A DNA stretch of 64,000 nt, from contig OY978527.1 of assembly GCA_963854835.1 (NCBI GenBank), positions 26,300,557 to 26,364,556 on the forward strand. Reading direction: 5' to 3'. This DNA comes from Megamerina dolium (lineage: Eukaryota; Arthropoda; Insecta; Diptera; Megamerinidae). A model generated the notes under the pieces. It was given only the letters and a program-made list of their open reading frames with translations, was not told the DNA's origin and did not search any database. The translations under genes and the position numbers were made by a program. Positions 23,220 to 32,825 of this stretch are shown here, piece by piece; the stretch's first letter is position 1; each line of letters starts with the position of its first letter.

Positions 23220-25094
23220 CTTACTTACTTATGTGGCCATAACAACCGAATATCGATTTAGGCCGAAAATAACATGCTTCGCCAGCCATCTCTGTTCTTC
23301 GCTAGCTGGCGCCAGTTAGAAATTCCAAGCGCCGTCAGGTTCTCCAGTACTTGGTCTTCCTCTTCTGCATCGTCCTCCAGCGGGTTCCGAATATAACACC
23401 TTCTTAGCTGGAGCGTGTTCTTCCATTCGCTCGACATGACCTAGCCAGCGCAGCCGCTGGATTTTGATGCCCTTTACTATGTCAATATCGGCATACACCT
23501 CGTACAGCTCATGGTTGTACCTTATTCGGTACTCGCCACCAACGCAAATAGGTCCAAAGATCTTGCGTAGGACTTTTCTCTCGAAAACTCCAAGCATTCG
23601 CTCATCCGAGGTGGAAATTGTCCAGGCTTCAGCGCCATATGTTAGGACAGGCATGATGAGAGACTTGTAGAGTGTAGTTTTCGTTCTTCAAGAGAGGGCT
23701 CGACTTCTGAATTGCTTACTCAGCCCAAAGTAGCACCTGTTAGCAAGAGTTATCCTACGCATGATATCCGAGCTGACGTCATTACTGCTGTTAATGCTGG
23801 TTCCAAGATAGACAAAGTCCCTTACTACTTCAAAAGCGTAGTTGTCAACAGTGACGTGCTGCCGGGACTCTTTGTTTGTTGACACTAGATACTTCGTCTT
23901 GCACTCGTTCACCGTGAGACCCATCCGACGCGACTCTCTTTTCAACTCTGAGAATGCTGCACTAACTGCTCGCGTGTTCATGCCGATTATGTCAATATCG
24001 TCGGCATACGCTAACAGCATGACACTTTTGTTGAAGATAGTGCCATTATGTCGTAGATCAGCAGCTCGTATTATTTTCTCCATAATAAGATTGAAGAAGT
24101 CGCACGATAACGAATCACCTTGTCTGAAACCCCGTTCGTACTAAAAGGGGCGGAGAGGTCCTTCTCAATTTTCACTACACAACGGGAGTTATGCAGTGTC
24201 ATTCTACAAAGTCGAATGAGCTTTGCAGGAATACCGAATTCAGACATTGTTGCGTAGAGGTAATCCCTTACCGGACTGTCGAAAGAGGCTTTATAATCAA
24301 CAAATGTGGTGGTGGTGTGTGTCGATCTGTTTTTCTTGGGTCTTCTCCAGGATTTGGCGCAGTGTGAAAATCTGGTCGATGGTGGATTTACCAGGTCTGA
24401 AGCCACACTGATAAGGTCCAATCAGGTTGCTGAGCATAGGCTTCAACCTTTCACACAGTACGCTCGATAGAACCTTGTATGCGATGCTCAGGAGACTTAT
24501 TCCACGGTAGTTGGCGCAAATTGTGGGGTCTCCTTTTTTATGTATAGGACAGAGAACACTGAGCCTCCAATCATCAGGCATGCTTTCATCCGATCATATT
24601 CTGCTTATGAGCTGGTGCATGCGGGTGAGCAGCTCATCGCCTCCGGTCTTAAACAACTCGGCAGGCAGGCCATCAGCACCTGCAGCTTTGTTGTTCTTCA
24701 GCCTTAAAATGGCCGTTTCAATCTCGTCATAGTCGGGAGGTGGAACATCAACACCATCATCTGTAATTGGGGTTATCGGGCATTCTCCTCCACTGGCGGA
24801 ATTGTTCGTAGCATCGCCATTCAGTAACGTGGAGAAGTGTTCCCTCCACAGGCTCAGTACACTCTGGACATCTGTAACCAGATTCCCATTTCCATCACGA
24901 CAAGAAGAAGCTCCGGGATTTAAACCTACACTCAGGCGCTTGATCTTTTCGAAGAATTTTCGAGTCTCATTCTTGTCGATACACATCTCTATCTCCTCAC
25001 ACTCGCGTCTTTCCAACTCCCTCTTCTTGCGCATGAAAAGACGCTCCTTAACAGCTCGCGTTCCGCATGCACACAGGGTTTTTCTGTAGGCGGC
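23220..25094 (-). mobile_element. RTE-clade LINE, 5'-truncated, 12-bp target duplication
   Basis: GTCCAACTATTA at 23208-23219 recurs at 25095-25106, a 12-bp target site duplication. The 3' end carries an (AAGT)n tail (ACTTACTTACTTA at 23220). The 5' end is cut inside the linker upstream of the reverse transcriptase. The shared 3' ends and the C-terminal protein show it belongs to the same family as the fragments at 6485 and 14588. Confidence 0.92.
23300..25094 (-). pseudogene. RTE reverse transcriptase (truncated and frameshifted)
   Basis: Minus-strand pieces in order: 25094-24594 (linker and start of the RT, with LKNNKAAGADGLPAELFK), 24581-24297 (CPIHKKGDPTICANYRGISL, CGFRPGKSTIDQIF), 24421-24071 (FDSPVRDYLYATMSEFGIP, LIRLCRMTLHNS), 24083-23688 (LLAYADDIDIIG, the catalytic Asp pair, then MGLTVNECKTKY) and 23654-23316 (PVLTYGAEAW, WLGHVERMEEH). 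The block order and motifs are those of RTE-clade elements. Frames change at about 24590, 24300, 24085 and 23690. The endonuclease is missing. Confidence 0.88.
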
Positions 25095-25189
25095 GTCCAA
25101 CTATTATATCAACTATTTATAATCACTCTTTAATTTAACTTGCTATCGTGTGATGTTGCGAAATTCAAAAATATGTTCCCGCTTTTGGC

Positions 25190-25440
25190 TAGTGTTCGGT
25201 TGACCTCGTTGGTGTTGTGACTCCAAATTTTAAATCAGCTGGTGGTCTTAACTCGTTTCCAAAAATTGCCATTGCTAGTCTAGTGGCCGTCGTATGATGT
25301 TGTGCGCATCGATATGCCATGAGGACCATTGGTATACGCACATCCCAGTGTTTCTAGTACATATTTATCTACAGTCTTTCTCAGATATTCCTCCATGGTA
25401 CGTTTAAACCGTTCTACCATGCCATCAGATTGTGGATGCA
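25190..25440 (-). pseudogene. Ty3/gypsy integrase, C-terminal part
   Basis: Minus strand. The frame begins LHPQSDGMVERFKRTMEEYL, the conserved integrase stretch that holds the catalytic Glu in the ERF/ERFNR motif. It continues in a second frame through FGNELRPPADLKFGV (about 25260-25215), the usual segment after the core. The N-terminal part lies beyond LINE J3, at 29983 and higher. Stops near 25280 and 25191 show decay. Confidence 0.8.
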
Positions 25441-25562
25441 GATTGTGGAGTTTCGCGAAAGTCACCAATAAGAGTGGACGTGTTTCTTTCGATTTTTAGA
25501 AAAAAAAAAAAAAAAAAAAAAACAAATAAAATAATATAATTTGCAAACATTTTGATTATAAT

Positions 25563-27176
25563 ATGAGTGTTCAACGCTCTCCTCTCCGGCAACGGCAATC
25601 GCCTGTTAATGTGTGTGTAAACAATAATTTGCAATCACCCGCGCAAACCCCCCCGATAAGTGCATTATCAAATAAAACAGTTGATACACACTGCACAAGT
25701 GAAAGTAACAGTGCAAATCTTTTGCCTGCACATATTAAAAATTCATCAAATTTTGCAACAACAATAAATACAGACAAAAAAAATAATTTGTTCTATCGTG
25801 ATATACTATCTCCCTCTATACCGTGGAGTGTACAATGTGCTTCTCCTGCTGTAACACCAACAGCTACAACATCAAAGCAATCAAATAACGGCACTTCTAC
25901 TGAAGTGCACGACCCAGTAGTTAAAGCAACTAGTGCGATGACTAATAAAGAACCAGTTGCTGTTCAAACTGGTATTGATCGCTACATTACTGTAGTAAAG
26001 CGAAAGAGAAGTCCGCAAAATTCAAAACAAATGAATTCAACAAAAATTCAAAAGCAGAACACTGTCCCTATTAGTTCGGAAAATAGATACGCTCTGCTTT
26101 CAGGTGATGAAAGTGACGAAAATATTATCTCCAAGAAAAATTTCAAACCCCCACCCATTTTCTTGAGAGAACGCAACTCAGATAAGTTGATTTCTAGAAT
26201 TACAAGTCTTATAGGACCAAAGAATTTCCATGTTGTTCCTATTCGCAAAGGCCAAATTGAGGAAACAAAAGTGCAAATCTACAGCGAAACTCATTATCGC
26301 AAAGTAATAGCGGAATTTGATGCTGTAAAAAAGAATTACTACACATATCAGCTAAAAAGTAGTAAGGGCTTAATCGTTGTACTCAAAGGCGTCGAACCCA
26401 ACGTTGATATTAACGAAATCAAACTTGCCCTTCAGGAAGAAGGGTTTCAAGCCAAAACAGTGTTCAACATTCTCAACAAGAGCAATATACCTCAACCGTT
26501 ATATCGTATTGAGCTTCAGCCTGAAACAAAACCCCTAAAAAAAGGTGAAGTACACCCCATATATAAAATTCGATATTTATTGCATCGCAAAATCACAATC
26601 GAAGAACCCCATAAGAGAACTGGACCTCCTCAGTGCAGCAACTGCCAAGAATATGGACATACTAAGACATATTGTACCCTGCCAGCTGTTTGTGTGATTT
26701 GTGGAGATCTCCATAAATCAAACATATGCCCAAAATCTAAAGGCGATGCTAGCATAAAAAAATGCAGCAATTGTGGAGGTAATCACACCGCAAATTATAG
26801 AGGTTGCCCAGTATATACAACCCTAAAGCTAAATTTCTCTGCTAGCAATCAACCTCTAAAACCAGTTGAGCAAACTCAGATAGCCAACTCAAGTAAGAGA
26901 CAAAATATTGATGCAACACAATTCTTCTCTGCAATCCCAAACAAGAATCAAACCAATTCATACGCTAGCGTGTTAAAACAAAACCCACACCAACAAAGCA
27001 ATGTAAATAATGAGCAGAAACACTCACTGCCCACCCAACAGCCAAGTACCCTTGAACATTTGCTTCAAACATTGATTCAGAATATGAACCAATTCATGAA
27101 CTCAATGCAAACAATGATGCAAGAAATGATGAAAAATCAATCGATGTTACTCCAAACATTGCTATCCAGACCATGA
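25563..27176 (+). CDS. J3 ORF1: jockey gag-like protein, 537 aa
   Basis: Intact ORF starting MSVQRSPLRQ. Residues 1-190 are low complexity, rich in Ser, Thr and Asn. A PRE_C2HC-type region runs from about 195 to 330 (PPIFLRERN, YYTYQLKSSKGLIVVLKG). Three zinc knuckles lie at about 357-415 (CSNCQEYGHTKTYC, CVICGDLHKSNIC, CSNCGGNHTANYRGC). A Gln-rich tail ends with repeated MN, MQ and MM residues and may form a coiled coil. By analogy with jockey elements it binds the element RNA and forms the ribonucleoprotein. The TGA overlaps the ORF2 start (ATGA), as in J1 and J2, which points to ORF2 translation by termination-reinitiation. Confidence 0.93.
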   Translation: MSVQRSPLRQRQSPVNVCVNNNLQSPAQTPPISALSNKTVDTHCTSESNSANLLPAHIKNSSNFATTINTDKKNNLFYRDILSPSIPWSVQCASPAVTPTATTSKQSNNGTSTEVHDPVVKATSAMTNKEPVAVQTGIDRYITVVKRKRSPQNSKQMNSTKIQKQNTVPISSENRYALLSGDESDENIISKKNFKPPPIFLRERNSDKLISRITSLIGPKNFHVVPIRKGQIEETKVQIYSETHYRKVIAEFDAVKKNYYTYQLKSSKGLIVVLKGVEPNVDINEIKLALQEEGFQAKTVFNILNKSNIPQPLYRIELQPETKPLKKGEVHPIYKIRYLLHRKITIEEPHKRTGPPQCSNCQEYGHTKTYCTLPAVCVICGDLHKSNICPKSKGDASIKKCSNCGGNHTANYRGCPVYTTLKLNFSASNQPLKPVEQTQIANSSKRQNIDATQFFSAIPNKNQTNSYASVLKQNPHQQSNVNNEQKHSLPTQQPSTLEHLLQTLIQNMNQFMNSMQTMMQEMMKNQSMLLQTLLSRP

Positions 27177-29821
27177 GTTGTCTCAAGATATGCCACTGGA
27201 ACGCCAACGGCTTAAGCCAGCACCGTTTGGAGCTAATTCAATTCCTTGAATCCAGCCAAATCGACATAATGATGATATCTGAGACCCATTTCACTGACAA
27301 AAATTGCTACCAAATACCATATTACAAACTGTACACCACAAATCATCCGCATGGTAAGGCACGTGGAGGAACTGCCATATTGATAAAAAGCAGAATAAAA
27401 CATCATGTTCTCGAAGATTTTAGTAGCGTCTACTTGCAAGCAACATCTATATGTCTGGAAGAATACATCTCTAACCTAGTAATATCTGCGATATACTGTC
27501 CCCCAAGATACAGTATTACCGAACAGCAATATAAAGAATTTTTCTCAACTCTTGGTAGCAAATTCTTGGTTGCTGGCGATTTCAACGCCAAACACACTCA
27601 CTGGGGCTCCCGATTAATAACTCCAAAAGGCAAAAGACTATGTTCAATCATCACTAACCACGGCTACGATGTTATTTCAAATGGTCAACCGACATATTGG
27701 CCGACGGACAAGAGGAAAATACCCGATCTCATAGACTTTGGAGTCGCCAAAGGTTTGCAGATGGAAAATATCTCCACAGAGTGTAATTATGATCTATCAT
27801 CTGACCACTCACCCACGGTAATATCTATAAAATCACCAAGCCCCCAAAGCAATTGCGTTAGAAAGAAAATAGACTGGTTAAAATTCAAGAAATATATAAA
27901 TTCCCATCTTCCTCTGAGTACTGTATTAAGAAATGGACACGATGTAGACTCAGCACTCGAAAAATTCAACCAGCTGCTCTCATTAGCTCTCAGCTCAGCC
28001 ACCTGCACAAAGGTATGCAAGCAATCAAACTATAGCCCATACACACCAGCCGATATTGAATTGCTAGTAAGACAGAAAAGAAGACTCCGAAGACAATGGC
28101 AAGAATTCAGATCACCGAATCTGAAAACACAGCTACAGCACTGCACTCGAAAGTTAAAGCAAGCCTTAAAAAATAAAAACAACAAAGAGTTAGAAGAGCA
28201 CATAGCGAAATTAACACCTGGTGAAGCGTCAGACTACTCTTTGTGGAAATCAGCAAAAAAATCAAATCGGCCAATTCTCACTGATTCCCCCATCCGTTTG
28301 AGTGACGGTAATTGGGCTAGAAGCAACTGTGAGAAGGGTTTGGCTTTTGCAAACCACCTAAAAAGTGTGTTTACACCCAATCCACCCTCTTCACAGTCCT
28401 CATTACCAATATTAACCTCTCAACCTTGCTCAATAACGCTCAAAATTAAAAAAAAGGACATATTCAAAGCAATTTATAAAGATTTAAACCCAAAAAAATC
28501 ACCTGGTCCAGATAAAATTACCGGTAAAATGATAAAAGAGCTACCTCCGGCTTCAGTAATTCATCTGATGCACATTTTCAATGCTATCCTTCGTATTAAA
28601 CACTATCCCAAATGCTGGAAAACTTCAAAAATTATTATGATAGCAAAACCAGGAAAAGACCCTACAAAAGTTGCATCGTACAGACCTATCAGCCTCCTGC
28701 CTCTACTTTCTAAAGTATTCGAAAAGCTACTTGTCATGAATATAACTCCATTTATTAATCTCAACCAACTGATTCCTCAACATCAGTTTGGATTTAGAAA
28801 ACAGCACGGCACAATAGAACAAGTCCACCGCATTGTAACTCTGATAAGGAACACTTTTGAAGAAAAAAAGTATTGCTCAGCTGTCTTTCTTGATATCACT
28901 CAAGCTTTCGATAAAGTATGGCACGATGGCCTTATTTACAAACTCAAACTATTACTGCCTGCAAATGTCTCCTCATTGCTTAGTAGCTACCTCACGAAAA
29001 GACAATTTCTCGTACATCACAAGGATTACACAACAAATCCATTGGATATTCACGCTGGCGTTCCTCAAGGAAGCGTTTTGGGTCCCTTACTGTATCTCTT
29101 ATACACTTCAGATATGCCCAACAATAACTATACATTCATATCGACCTTTGCTGATGATACGGCAATATTGTGCTCTCGCTCTAACCCCATAGAAGCTACT
29201 AAACTCCTGCAGACTCACGTCGATTCTCTCGAAATCTGGCTAGCAAAATGGCGTATAAAAGTCAATGAATCAAAGAGCGTACATGTAACCTTCACGCTAA
29301 GGCTAGATACATGTCCCCCACTTAAAATTAATGGCCAATCAGTTCCACAATGTTCCTCAACAAAGTACTTGGGTATTCACCTCGACAGAAGGCTGACATG
29401 GAAATATCACATAGAGGCAAAGAAAACTCAGATCAAGCTTAAAATGAATCAGTTATGGTGGCTGTTACACAAAAGATCAAAGTTGAATCTTGAATACAAA
29501 GTGCTATTATATAAAGCAATCCTGAAACCAATCTGGACTTATGGTATTCAGTTTTGGGGCACCGCATCTCCCTCTAATATCGAAAAATTGCAGCGAATAC
29601 AATCCAAGTGTCTGCGAATTATTGTAAACGCGCCTTGGTATATGAGGAACGTTAACATCCATCGAGATTTAAATGTATCCACAATTTCTGAGGAAGTTGC
29701 AATGTCCTGCAGAAGCTACATTCAAAAATTACACAGTCATCCGAATCCCCTTGCTAGGCAATTGTTGCTGAGCAAGGGGCATCGTCGATTAAAAAGAAAA
29801 GACACACTGAATATGCTGTAA
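27173..29821 (+). CDS. J3 ORF2: endonuclease-reverse transcriptase, 882 aa
   Basis: Intact ORF starting MSCLKICHWNANGLSQHR. The APE-type endonuclease spans residues 1-220 and has N11, the MISETHF acidic residue, VAGDFNAKHTHWGSR and the terminal LSSDHSP. The reverse transcriptase lies at about 400-740, with SPGPDKITGKM, KPGKDPTKVASYRPISLLP, FLDITQAFDKVWHDGL, GVPQGSVLGPLLY and the catalytic FADD (about 659-662). The C-terminal domain has IWTYGIQFWGTASPSNIE and SKCLRIIVNAPWYMRN. There is no RNase H domain, as usual for jockey. The length fits family members of about 880-920 residues. It nicks target DNA and primes reverse transcription there. No lesion is seen. Confidence 0.95.
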   Translation: MSCLKICHWNANGLSQHRLELIQFLESSQIDIMMISETHFTDKNCYQIPYYKLYTTNHPHGKARGGTAILIKSRIKHHVLEDFSSVYLQATSICLEEYISNLVISAIYCPPRYSITEQQYKEFFSTLGSKFLVAGDFNAKHTHWGSRLITPKGKRLCSIITNHGYDVISNGQPTYWPTDKRKIPDLIDFGVAKGLQMENISTECNYDLSSDHSPTVISIKSPSPQSNCVRKKIDWLKFKKYINSHLPLSTVLRNGHDVDSALEKFNQLLSLALSSATCTKVCKQSNYSPYTPADIELLVRQKRRLRRQWQEFRSPNLKTQLQHCTRKLKQALKNKNNKELEEHIAKLTPGEASDYSLWKSAKKSNRPILTDSPIRLSDGNWARSNCEKGLAFANHLKSVFTPNPPSSQSSLPILTSQPCSITLKIKKKDIFKAIYKDLNPKKSPGPDKITGKMIKELPPASVIHLMHIFNAILRIKHYPKCWKTSKIIMIAKPGKDPTKVASYRPISLLPLLSKVFEKLLVMNITPFINLNQLIPQHQFGFRKQHGTIEQVHRIVTLIRNTFEEKKYCSAVFLDITQAFDKVWHDGLIYKLKLLLPANVSSLLSSYLTKRQFLVHHKDYTTNPLDIHAGVPQGSVLGPLLYLLYTSDMPNNNYTFISTFADDTAILCSRSNPIEATKLLQTHVDSLEIWLAKWRIKVNESKSVHVTFTLRLDTCPPLKINGQSVPQCSSTKYLGIHLDRRLTWKYHIEAKKTQIKLKMNQLWWLLHKRSKLNLEYKVLLYKAILKPIWTYGIQFWGTASPSNIEKLQRIQSKCLRIIVNAPWYMRNVNIHRDLNVSTISEEVAMSCRSYIQKLHSHPNPLARQLLLSKGHRRLKRKDTLNML

Positions 29822-29982
29822 AATTGCTACATCTCGCGACTCACCAAATTGTGATGGAACGTAGGGGATATCACATAGTTTTATTTAGCTTGTAAGATTT
29901 GAATAATTATTGTTAGTTTCTTGTATTTAAGAAAGATTCAATAAAAAAAAAATAAGCTAAAAAAAAAAAAAAAAAAAAAAAA

Positions 29983-30535
29983 GATTGTGGATGCAAAGGT
30001 GTTGTACGAATTTTATGCATACCCAACATACGCACATATCTTGGAATACAACTGATTAGAAATTTCGACCTTGGTCTGGGTGTAACTCCATCGGTACACA
30101 ATCATTAGTAATTTTTCCATCATCACTTTCCCATACTCGGAATAGACAGCCATCTCTCAAGTGCAGGCTTTGCATTGCGCCCAGTATGTCTTTGCCATTT
30201 GACTCTCATTAGCTATTTGTTGCCACTCTGGACATACGCCCTGCTTTTTGTATTTCATAATATTTGAGAGATCTGGGTTGTTCGATTGATCTTCTTGAAC
30301 TCGTTTGGTGGTCCATGACTCTTCCGATAAGATATTCATAAGTCGTAGGTTGGCAATGTGATTGTGGCTTCTTACCCGAGAATAATATTTACTATCCACG
30401 GTGAAACTACGACGAGGTGGAGTATCAGCATTACTACGATGACTGACATCACGATCTTTCTTTCGTTGCCCTGGAAAATTCGATCTTTGCGGCTTGCGTC
30501 GTAGATGGAAAATACGCGTAATGCGCATCAAACTG
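29983..30535 (-). pseudogene. Ty3/gypsy pol: RNase H/integrase N-terminal part
   Basis: Minus strand, upstream portion of the gene split by J3. 30531-30157 includes a SHRSNADTPPRRS-like segment that fits the HGNADALSRRP junction after RNase H. It is followed by a region where the integrase zinc finger (CxAC-like, AQCKACT) ends near 30157. 30101-29983 holds KFLISCIPRYVRMLGM and RTTPLHPQS, the end of the integrase core. Stops and frame changes make it a relic. The reverse transcriptase region is not found beyond 30535. Confidence 0.7.
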
Positions 30536-30609
30536 GCGGCTTCATACTACAAAGCACTACTAACTGTTTCAGTAAATGTACTCCTTGCTGACATGACAGT
30601 GCACGTTTA

Positions 30610-30811
30610 TGCTGCAACTAGCCACCGACGTAGCGTACGTACGTACCGCCGGTACGTAAGAACATACAAAATTGCATTGATTTTCTCCGCTCCGAGCAAC
30701 GTCTACGTCACCGTCATACGGTGGTGAGTTTTCGTTAACACGACATTCCCATAAGATAGGTCGTGTCAGCTGACACGTTCTACGTTTTTACGTCGGTGGC
30801 TAGTTGCAGCA
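30610..30811. mobile_element. 202-bp PIF/Harbinger-type MITE
   Basis: Ends share the inverted repeat TGCTGCAACTAGCCACCGAC, continuing to GTA. TTA occurs at 30607-30609 and 30812-30814. A 3-bp TWA duplication is the hallmark of PIF/Harbinger insertions. The interior holds palindromic GTACGTAC sequence and no coding capacity. Confidence 0.8.
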
Positions 30812-30814
30812 TTA

Positions 30815-31060
30815 GTCTCTCCGTTGCATATACCATCTATGAATGACTCCATTTTTATTTTCTCGATGAATTCTTCCAAATTATCGAAAAACGCAACGTG
30901 GTCTATCAGTGTTTGATCATAATTTTTTTGTTTAATATTCTGGTATTAAATCCATTCTTCATCACCCGTTCGTTGCATTGGCAATGCGGTTAGGCAAAAA
31001 CAAATTTTGCGTTAATTTAGATGGCACCCAAATATCGAGTTTCTTTGAGCAGGCAGACAG
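30815..31060 (-). pseudogene. Probable mariner transposase fossil
   Basis: On the minus strand the stretch LDIWVPSKLTQN near 31015-31045 resembles the conserved VPHELT linker of mariner transposases, also present at 45600-45720. Nothing else in frame is preserved. Weak call. Confidence 0.35.
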
Positions 31061-31282
31061 TTTGCATGCCCGTCTAGCAGCACCAGTTGTAAAATTTCCT
31101 CGAGTTTGTCAATGACTGGCTGTAAACCGCACAAACTTGCAATTGTATACATATGACTCACTCAGATTAGTGCTACTAGATAGATGTATGGCCATTAACG
31201 CCATCTTCTAACAAATAACCAATGTGTCGAATTTCGATATGCCAATTCATTCTTTGCTTACAAGCTATTTGAAATAGACATG

Positions 31283-31637
31283 AGGTCCGTTCGCTACTTT
31301 ACTAATAAAGTAAAGAGCGTAAGAAAAATCTTCTTCAAAAATGAGAACAAAGTGAAAAAGTACGCGAACGGAAAAATTATAAAATTTTCTAGTAATTTCC
31401 AAACTCCTTCAGTTCTGACACTTGCCAGTAAGAACAGCTGTTTTTTCTATGTTACGAATTCTTACTAGTAGAAATATTACAATTAAAAATTTGCAAGAAT
31501 TATCACAGAGAGGAAATAATTTGCTCTCTCAATTTCCCATCTTTTACTGGTTGTTGGCGTACGCGAACGTATTTCCAGTAAGAAATAGTAAATTTTGTAA
31601 TAATTTGTAAAAACTATTACGTACGTGAACGGACCTA
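31283..31637. mobile_element. Possible MITE with AGGTCCGTTC ends
   Basis: AGGTCCGTTCGC at 31283 is mirrored by GTGAACGGACCT ending at 31637. The interior is AT-rich, with a small palindrome CTTTACTAATAAAGTAAAG near 31295. I could not find a convincing target duplication, so the superfamily is open. Confidence 0.45.
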
Positions 31638-31689
31638 AAGTTGTGATTTTTTTATAGTGGCTTAAGATTGATATGAAATACTGCAATTA

Positions 31690-32010
31690 GCCAGAACGAC
31701 CATGCTAAGGAATACAACCATGGTCTTCCTTAGGCAAGCCAGAGAGCGATCATCAGGCCAAACACACTTCCCAACCCCATAGTTTTCAGCAAACCTTATG
31801 TAAGAATGCTCAAAGGCTGCTCATCAGGTCAACAAGCCCTCAGGTGTCTGAAGAGCCGACTTATTTCCTTAGCTTATAGAATGGCAAAACATCTCAACAT
31901 ATTCTTTGTGAATGTCCAATTTTAGCTAGACCTGCAAGAAAATATACAGCAGAGCCTTTCTAGTCAGAATGGTTGAAAATATGCATTAGGCAATAAAAAC
32001 AAAAACAAAT
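31690..32010 (+). pseudogene. LINE 3' fossil (RNase H/C-terminal region)
   Basis: Frame at about 31886-31945 reads TSQHILCECPILARPARKYT, the His-Ile-Leu-Cys-x-Cys-Pro block common near the C-terminus of RNase-H-bearing insect LINEs (I, R1 or LOA groups). The preceding sequence has stops. No ends are visible. Confidence 0.45.
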
Positions 32011-32825
32011 TAGTAAACACAAATTTACAATATAGTGAGTATTCATTTCATTATTATTATAATTGTAGATGAATTTTTTGTTTGCATTTTATTATTATTT
32101 TTACTGTATCTGATTATAAACATAGCTTAAGTTTCTATTTTTCTCTTAGTAATTCAGCTATAATTATGTCATGTGTGAATTAGATTGCTTCGATCATGAT
32201 CATTTTACCAGTCAAGAGAATTTATATGCAGAGGGAATTTTTGTGATGATCACATATTAAAACATAGACAGGCTTTTGACGGGCGATGTATGATCAATTT
32301 CTATTGACGACTATTTCATCCGCTCTTAAACTAGTTGTAGCTGCAAGTGTTTACAAAACAACAACAACAAAAAAAACATTGTGCCCGGACATCGCTACAC
32401 TAGTGTTTGGTGGGTATGGATAAATTCTGAATTAATTAATAGAAATAAATAAAATGTAAATAAACATGCCCGCAATGTAAGCGTTAGAGCATACAAATAA
32501 CACGTCACGCAATGAAAAAAGCTTAAACGATTTCAAGTCCATTTTGTATTAACATTATGACACTTAAATACAGAAGTTCGGTATAACATATAAGGGCCTA
32601 ACTTAATTTAAATTTTGTTTCACTAAGTAGGTTATAAACAATAAAAACGAAACACAAAAATAAAATATTGTAAAAATAATTAAATTGGATTTAATTATTT
32701 TCAAGAAAAATTCTGCTTCTTAATACCGAACGACTTAATAGCTTATTAATGGACATACAATGGAATAATAATGATTTTTTGTAAAATCGATATACTATAG
32801 TAGTATATGTCCGCAATGGAAGGCA
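32011..32825. other. Intergenic, downstream of zinc-finger gene
   Basis: AT-rich. I see no gene or element here. Part of it must be the 3' untranslated region of the minus-strand zinc-finger gene, but I could not place a poly(A) signal with confidence. Confidence 0.4.

Larger units (their letters stand above)
23104..25190 (-). repeat. Ty3/gypsy LTR (minus), split by an RTE element
   Basis: Plus-strand 23104-23219 and 25107-25190 join into one LTR-like sequence. It resembles the solo LTR at 36194-36631 (shared AAATAAGTGTTGCA and ACAGAATCCAGTGATC, read on the minus strand) and the LTR at 37733 (shared ATCACTCTTTAATT and CTTGCTAT). It lies just 3' of the gypsy integrase C-terminus on the same strand, as expected for the 3' LTR. 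The RTE at 23220-25094 is inserted in it. Confidence 0.65.
25441..29981 (+). mobile_element. Full-length jockey-clade LINE J3, both ORFs intact
   Basis: 4541-bp non-LTR retrotransposon inserted in a gypsy integrase gene. AGATTGTGGATGCA at 25427-25440 recurs at 29982-29995 as a 14-bp target duplication, and joining the two sides restores the integrase reading LHPQSDGM. The element has a leader containing an A-run at 25500-25522, ORF1 (25563-27176), ORF2 (27173-29821), a short 3' untranslated region with ATTCAATAAA, and two A-runs ending at 29982. With both ORFs open it could be mobile or only recently silenced. The bases just inside the 5' end repeat GATTGTGGA of the target, so the 5' junction is uncertain by some bases. 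Confidence 0.93.

Noticed and set aside
30600..30820. Possible microRNA hairpin from the long palindrome
   Set aside because: The inverted repeat is bounded by a TTA duplication and is explained by a MITE.
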